Shown: positions 7,558-11,036 of the stretch, piece after piece
How positions within the stretch are numbered: position 1 is the stretch's first letter
Layout of the letters: each line of letters starts with the position of its first letter
Assembly: GCA_018065025.1 (NCBI GenBank)
Contig: JAGHUB010000022.1
Coordinates: 1-11,036, forward strand
DNA from: Candidatus Equihabitans merdae
Lineage (GTDB): Bacteria; Bacillota; Clostridia; Lachnospirales; Lachnospiraceae
Direction of reading: 5' to 3'
Length of the DNA stretch: 11,036 nucleotides
Translations under genes and position numbers: made by a program
Notes under the pieces: model-generated
The model's database searches: none
The model's input: the letters and a program-made list of their open reading frames with translations, nothing else
What the model was told of the DNA's origin: nothing

Positions 7558-7616
7558 AAAAAACGAGCGTTCTATGAGCGCACCTTGGTCATTATACGGC
7601 TCATAAAAACACTCGT
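7558..7616 (-). terminator. intrinsic terminator of the ABC transporter operon, overlapping the rpsL promoter
   Basis: In minus-strand RNA, arm 7599-7616 (ACGAGUGUUUUUAUGAGC) pairs with arm 7563-7579 (GCUCAUAGAACGCUCGU). This gives 17 pairs, two of them G-U wobbles, with one bulged U, around a 19-nt loop, and it is followed by U6 (7558-7563). The wobbles would be mismatches in plus-strand RNA, so the structure favours the minus transcript. It starts 9 nt after the permease stop codon. Confidence 0.75.
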
Positions 7617-7619
7617 CAA
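7591..7619 (-). promoter_or_regulatory. main promoter of the str operon
   Basis: TTGACG (7614-7619, 5 of 6 consensus) is separated by 17 nt from a perfect TATAAT (7591-7596) on the minus strand. The start point would be near 7584, giving a leader of about 139 nt before rpsL. The -35 begins 6 nt after the upstream permease stop codon. Confidence 0.9.
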
Positions 7620-7625
7620 GTATTT

Positions 7626-8537
7626 TTACCAGTATATAAGCTTTTTCTGAATCAAAGAAATAATCTTGTTTAAAACAGTCACCACAAGGCCGATCATAAT
7701 GATTCCGGCCACCGCGTGAGTGTAGTTAGCATAAGTAATACTGTTCTGAATATAGTAACCCATGCCATGTGTGGCACCCATCAGTTCTGCAAAATTCAGC
7801 ATCAGCATAGAAGTGGTCATAGTCACTTTCAATCCGCCTAATACACCGGGAATAATATAAGGAAGCAGGACCCTGACCATCATCTGACCATCGCTGAGCT
7901 TAAGCATCCTTGCTGAGTCTAAAAGCTGAGAATCCATCCCGCCGATGCGATTAATCGTTCCCAAAAGCGACGGCCAGAATACCCCAATGATCACTACCAG
8001 AGCAGAAGCACTGCGGAAACTGGGCATCAAATGCACCAGATATGGTGAAATGACCACAGCCGGTATAGGCGCCATCACATTGGCTATAGGATAAGCAAAA
8101 GCCTTGAGTCGGGGGTACCAACCGCATACGATCCCCAGGATTACTGAGGTAACAAGGCCTACAGTCAGGCCGATGCCCAACAATTCCATGGAATAAGCCA
8201 CATTCAATAGCATGACCCGCCACTGTGTCACGAAAGTCATACAGACATTTTCCGGGGACGGAATGAGAACCGGATTGCCCTTGTCCAAAATGGATACCAT
8301 AGTTTCCCACAGAATCAAAATGCCGACGATGAATATCATTATATCATAGAGGCCGGTTCCCACCTTATTTTTCTTTAATGCAGTCATCAGAAAGACAATC
8401 TCAATGATAAAGAGCACAGCCAAAAATGCCCAGGGTTTCTGTGTATTGATTCGAACCTTCGGTATCAGGATCGTTTCAAGAACAAGTATAAGGAACATAA
8501 CCTGCGAGATGAACATAAGTCGTCGCCTACGCCTCAT
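7626..8537 (-). CDS. ABC transporter permease, nitrate/sulfonate/taurine type (SsuC/TauC/NrtB-like)
   Basis: This is the membrane channel of the importer, 303 residues. Hydrophobic segments lie near 7-28, 34-53, 62-83, 113-138, 150-170, 175-195, 227-250 and 272-292. The loop at about 204-236 carries the EAA-type motif that docks on the ATPase (LLDSARMLKLSD, then VLLPYIIPG). The first two segments form an N-terminal extension compared with the usual six-helix family member of about 250-270 residues. The start at 8537 has AGGAGG 6 nt upstream and overlaps the end of the ATPase gene by 11 nt, typical of translational coupling; a longer frame from 8567 lacks such a site. The N-terminus MRRRRRL gives a positive inside end. 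The family moves small oxyanions, sulfonates or thiamine precursors; the substrate here is not readable. Confidence 0.9.
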   Translation of the reverse strand: MRRRRRLMFISQVMFLILVLETILIPKVRINTQKPWAFLAVLFIIEIVFLMTALKKNKVGTGLYDIMIFIVGILILWETMVSILDKGNPVLIPSPENVCMTFVTQWRVMLLNVAYSMELLGIGLTVGLVTSVILGIVCGWYPRLKAFAYPIANVMAPIPAVVISPYLVHLMPSFRSASALVVIIGVFWPSLLGTINRIGGMDSQLLDSARMLKLSDGQMMVRVLLPYIIPGVLGGLKVTMTTSMLMLNFAELMGATHGMGYYIQNSITYANYTHAVAGIIMIGLVVTVLNKIISLIQKKLIYW

Positions 8538-9324
8538 ATAGATCCTCCTCATTGTCGGTGCCGGCATGGATATTGAGACGATCTGTCAATTCACAGCGTA
8601 TACCTCTCAAAATATTTGCTTCAGCGGCATGCAGGTTGGTTCGGGGATGGGCTACCGGAACCGGCAGATCTGCTTCAATTCTGCCGGGCAGCATAAACCA
8701 GATTCTATCTGATAAGCGCACCGCCTCAGAAATATCATGAGTGACAAAGATGACTGTCTTCTTCTGTTCACTCTCATTGCGAAGATCTTCGATCAAGGTC
8801 TGCAATTCATGACGAATACGCACGTCCAAGGCCCCAAAAGGTTCATCCATAAGCAGAATATCTGTCTCCATAGCCAAGGCTCTGGCAATAGCTGCACGCT
8901 GACGCATGCCTCCCGATAACTGATGGGGGAATTTACTGACAGCATCTTTAAGTTCTACCCGTTCAATATACTCGTTGGCCTTCTGTCTGATCTGACTCTT
9001 GCTCAGATCTTTGTGGGTCTGACGAATGCCAAACTCCACATTTTTCCGCACAGTGAGCCAGGGAAACAAAGTATACTCCTGAAAGACTACGGATATGTCT
9101 TCATGGGGGCCCTCAAGTTTCCTGCCATCTATTCGGATCTCGCCCTCTGAGGGCATAGTCAACCCCGACAGAAGCCTGAGAAGTGTGGTCTTCCCGCAGC
9201 CTGACGGTCCCACCACACCTATAAACTCGCCTTTTTCCACAGCAGCACTAAGATGATAGAGAATCGGCTTCTCTCCCATCCCGTCATAGGCAAAACCGAT
9301 ATCTTTTATATCAATAAAAGCCAT
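8527..9324 (-). CDS. ABC transporter ATP-binding protein (SsuB/TauB/NrtD-like)
   Basis: This 265-residue cytoplasmic ATPase powers the importer. All nucleotide-binding elements are intact: Walker A GPSGCGKTT at 39-47, Q-loop glutamine 82, signature LSGGMRQR at 136-143, Walker B ILLMDEPFGALD at 156-167 and switch histidine 196 in VTHD. The EPFGALD and LPGRI wording fits the SsuB/TauB/NrtD group. The C-terminal 40 residues are a short acidic tail without a recognised regulatory domain. AGGAG lies 6 nt upstream of the ATG. The gene starts 49 nt after the binding-protein gene and overlaps the permease gene, so the three form one operon. Confidence 0.95.
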   Translation of the reverse strand: MAFIDIKDIGFAYDGMGEKPILYHLSAAVEKGEFIGVVGPSGCGKTTLLRLLSGLTMPSEGEIRIDGRKLEGPHEDISVVFQEYTLFPWLTVRKNVEFGIRQTHKDLSKSQIRQKANEYIERVELKDAVSKFPHQLSGGMRQRAAIARALAMETDILLMDEPFGALDVRIRHELQTLIEDLRNESEQKKTVIFVTHDISEAVRLSDRIWFMLPGRIEADLPVPVAHPRTNLHAAEANILRGIRCELTDRLNIHAGTDNEEDLYEA

Positions 9325-9373
9325 GCACCACTCCTATCTTCCCGAAACTTCCTAGAAAATAATCTGTCACGGA

Positions 9374-10561
9374 TTACAGTGTATTGTTTTCTTCAAAATA
9401 AGATCTGAGTTCGGCATACAAAGCATTATCCGGCACTCTCTCTTCCAGAATATCCAACGCAGTGCCGTAAACATCGGTTACTACATAAGAAGCCCAATCA
9501 ATATCTAAGCTATTATCAATTCCCCCGATATTTCCCATAGCTTCATAGAAATCCACACAGGCATTCTGATCCGGATCTAATGACAAACGCATCATCGGTG
9601 TGTAATTGTCGGTACCATAGACTTGTCCTCTTAAGAAATCCCGATCTTCACCGGAATAGGCTTCCAAAATGTCCAGGGTTTCTTCTTCATTATTAAGGTA
9701 ATACTCATAGCCTCGAATAGCTGCGGTCTCGAACTTGACCAATGCATCAAAATGTTCTTCATAAGTAGTCTGATTGCAAGTCTGACGACAGCAAGGATAT
9801 GTTTCAACCAGATCCTTAACACCGCCGATAACCTTTACGCCAAACTTATCAGCATAATAACCCAGGCAGGAATTAGTGATACAAAGATCAAATTCTCCAT
9901 TGACCACACCCTGAATAGCTGTATTGCCATCATCGACATAGATGAAAGTCACATCTGCGTCTTCATCTTCTCCGCCATAGGTCATTCCCTGTTCAATCAG
10001 ATAGTTTTTCAGGACCATCTGACCTGTTTCAGGCATCTGGCAGGCGATGCGAAGACCTCTCAATGATTCGGCACTCTCAAGTGTAATTTCACAATCAGGC
10101 TTAGCCATGATCTCAGATCCTTCTGCAGCAGTCCCGCCGAAAACACGAAGCGTGGTTGTTCCCTGACTGATAAATGTTGCTGCAGCCGTACTGCTGAAAA
10201 GGTATACATCCAGATCACCATCCGCAACAGCCAGATAAGCATCATTCATGCTGCTGACTTTCTCGAATTCAATATTGACGCCTTCTTCTGTAAAATATCC
10301 CAAGGCATCGGCCACCAGAACGCCCACCGGTTTAACTGAAGTGCCCATAAGGCCAACCTTCAGTGTATCCGGTTCTGCAGATTCTACTTCTGCAGACTCT
10401 GTTTCTGCGGATTCAGCTTCTGTTGATTCTTCTTCCATTGATTCTGCTGCAGACTCTCCGGTGGTTTCTTCTGACACCTGGTTCTTTACACCACACCCGC
10501 CAAGCAACATAGTTCCAAGCATTGTCACGGACAGCAAAACAGACATAACTCTTCTTTTCAT
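9374..10561 (-). CDS. ABC transporter substrate-binding lipoprotein (NMT1/THI5/SsuA-like)
   Basis: This 395-residue lipoprotein captures the substrate outside the membrane and hands it to the permease. The signal peptide ends in a lipobox, LGGC, with Cys23 as the lipidated residue. An acidic Ser/Glu-rich linker covers about 29-65 and includes four tandem pentapeptides. The binding domain follows, starting LKVGLMG at 67-73 and including the ALGYFTEEGVNIEFEKV segment typical of the NMT1/THI5/SsuA type. An unusual Cys cluster, YPCCRQTC (Cys257, 258, 262), and five further Cys (157, 174, 227, 232, 335) stand out for an exported protein. GGAG lies a few nt before the ATG. It is the first transporter gene, 85 nt after the regulator. 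The family includes binders of sulfonates, nitrate, aromatic sulfonates and pyrimidines, so the ligand stays open. Confidence 0.92.
   Translation of the reverse strand: MKRRVMSVLLSVTMLGTMLLGGCGVKNQVSEETTGESAAESMEEESTEAESAETESAEVESAEPDTLKVGLMGTSVKPVGVLVADALGYFTEEGVNIEFEKVSSMNDAYLAVADGDLDVYLFSSTAAATFISQGTTTLRVFGGTAAEGSEIMAKPDCEITLESAESLRGLRIACQMPETGQMVLKNYLIEQGMTYGGEDEDADVTFIYVDDGNTAIQGVVNGEFDLCITNSCLGYYADKFGVKVIGGVKDLVETYPCCRQTCNQTTYEEHFDALVKFETAAIRGYEYYLNNEEETLDILEAYSGEDRDFLRGQVYGTDNYTPMMRLSLDPDQNACVDFYEAMGNIGGIDNSLDIDWASYVVTDVYGTALDILEERVPDNALYAELRSYFEENNTL
10370..10429 (-). repeat. four 15-nt tandem repeats encoding an acidic linker
   Basis: Residues 45-64 of the binding protein read ESTEA-ESAET-ESAEV-ESAEP, four in-frame 15-nt units that differ at a few positions. 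They form a flexible negatively charged spacer between the lipid anchor and the ligand-binding domain. Copy number may vary between strains. Confidence 0.75.
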
Positions 10562-10620
10562 CTTAACTCCGTTTATATGACCTTTTATATTAGTTGACTT
10601 AATCCAGTATTTGATTTTAG
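10562..10620 (-). promoter_or_regulatory. probable control region of the ABC operon, promoter not resolved
   Basis: The gap between the regulator's terminator and the binding-protein gene should contain the operon promoter. Minus-strand ATATAAA occurs twice 12 nt apart (complements at 10572-10578 and 10584-10590) and could supply a -10 box or an operator, but no matching -35 is visible at the right distance. An activator-dependent promoter is possible. Confidence 0.3.
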
Positions 10621-10648
10621 AAAAAGCGGATATTTTCTTATAACCGCT
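10621..10648 (-). terminator. probable terminator of the PadR-type regulator gene
   Basis: AGCGG and CCGCT (10644-10648 and 10625-10629) form a 5-bp stem that overlaps the regulator's TAG stop codon. Two more pairs lie beyond a mismatch, with an A-rich loop, and T5 follows on the minus strand. The stem is short, so partial read-through into the transporter genes is likely. Confidence 0.55.
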
Positions 10649-11033
10649 AAGCCTGCTGAAGCAGGTCGATCACTTCCAATAAATCATCACGATAATTTTT
10701 AAGGGTAACAGTCCATCGGGCTTTGCATTGCAGACCTTTTTCTGTCAGTGAATAGACTTTCTTACCTAACCCCACACCTTCCTCATGGACGATTTCTGAT
10801 TTAACCAGTCCTTTCTTCTCCATGTCTCTCAGCATACGGTAGACCCCTGAAGCATCAGGCGGATCTTTCTCCAACATCCGTATTTCCTCCATCCGTTTCA
10901 GCAATTCATAGCCGTGGGTAGGGTTAACAGACAGAAGAGAAAGAATCACAGGCTGAACAAAGCGGACCAGATTACCACCCTGACAGGCACATAGCTTGCC
11001 ATTAATATAAAAGTCCTCATCCGTAATAATCAT
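10647..11033 (-). CDS. PadR-type winged-helix transcriptional regulator with N-terminal Cys-x-Cys
   Basis: The product, 128 residues as seen, is a small DNA-binding protein. Residues about 25-105 match the PadR winged helix: VQPVILSLLSVNPTHGYELL, then a recognition region with SGVYRMLRDMEKKGLV, then a wing ending VYSLTEKG. A short C-terminal helix (about 108-126) would serve in dimerisation. The N-terminus carries Cys15-Ala-Cys17 followed by QGGNLVRFVQP, a Cys-containing segment I recall from one PadR subgroup; it might sense metal or redox state. It lies directly upstream of the ABC operon on the same strand and probably controls it. The ATG at 11033 is only 3 nt from the window end and its ribosome binding site is outside, so the true start may lie further upstream. 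Confidence 0.85.
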   Translation of the reverse strand: MIITDEDFYINGKLCACQGGNLVRFVQPVILSLLSVNPTHGYELLKRMEEIRMLEKDPPDASGVYRMLRDMEKKGLVKSEIVHEEGVGLGKKVYSLTEKGLQCKARWTVTLKNYRDDLLEVIDLLQQA

Positions 11034-11036
11034 CTC

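Noticed and set aside
7446..7584. Possible riboswitch in the rpsL leader
   Set aside because: Only two very short hairpins are visible and no known riboswitch core was recognised.
8538..8567. 10-residue N-terminal extension of the permease
   Set aside because: The ATG at 8537 has a well-placed AGGAGG; the upstream one has none and would lengthen the overlap with the ATPase gene.
10248..10580. Plus-strand Ser/Asp-rich frame of 110 codons
   Set aside because: It is the antisense shadow of the ESAE repeats in the binding protein.
10594..10622. Plus-strand TTGACT with a possible -10 about 17 nt downstream
   Set aside because: The -10 candidate (TTAGAA) is poor, and no plus-strand gene follows.

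Overview
The window looks like a chromosomal piece of a Gram-positive Bacillota genome, probably class Clostridia and perhaps close to Lachnospiraceae. The pointers are a ribosomal protein S12 with the Firmicutes-type N-terminal insertion, strong AGGAGG-type ribosome binding sites, consensus sigma-A promoters, a secreted protein built from cell-wall-binding repeat 2 (CWB2) modules, and a SsuABC-like ABC operon with a lipoprotein binding protein. The family-level placement is inference from remembered sequence style, not from a search.

Layout, left to right. A family 2 glycosyltransferase (147-1100) is the only gene on the + strand. It converges, across a shared bidirectional terminator (1150-1181), on a CWB2 surface protein (1203-2435, minus). 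A gene-poor gap follows (2436-2936). It holds the CWB2 promoter (TTGACA-17-TACAAT), two perfect hairpins, a pair of imperfect direct repeats and a 16-bp perfect inverted repeat that encloses the tuf terminator. The str translation operon then runs right to left: rpsL (S12), rpsG (S7, GTG start), fusA (EF-G) and tuf (EF-Tu). To the right lies an operon on the same strand for an uncharacterised small-molecule ABC importer: lipoprotein binding protein, ATPase and permease. A PadR-type regulator with an N-terminal Cys-x-Cys motif precedes it and reaches the window edge.

How the parts work together. The str genes supply the ribosomal decoding-site proteins and the two elongation factors. They start from a near-perfect promoter (TTGACG-17-TATAAT) placed directly after the permease stop codon. 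That promoter overlaps a strong intrinsic terminator for the ABC operon, so its -10 box lies in the terminator loop; this is the most interesting arrangement I found. A second, weaker promoter candidate for tuf similarly overlaps a hairpin after fusA. rpoB/rpoC are not next to rpsL, and the S10 operon does not follow tuf, so this str operon stands alone. The glycosyltransferase and the CWB2 protein both concern the cell surface, and may lie at the edge of a surface-polysaccharide region continuing to the left.

I found no tRNA or rRNA genes, CRISPR array, transposase, or clear evidence of a wholly new multi-gene system. The novelty candidates are mostly at the level of regulation and repeats.
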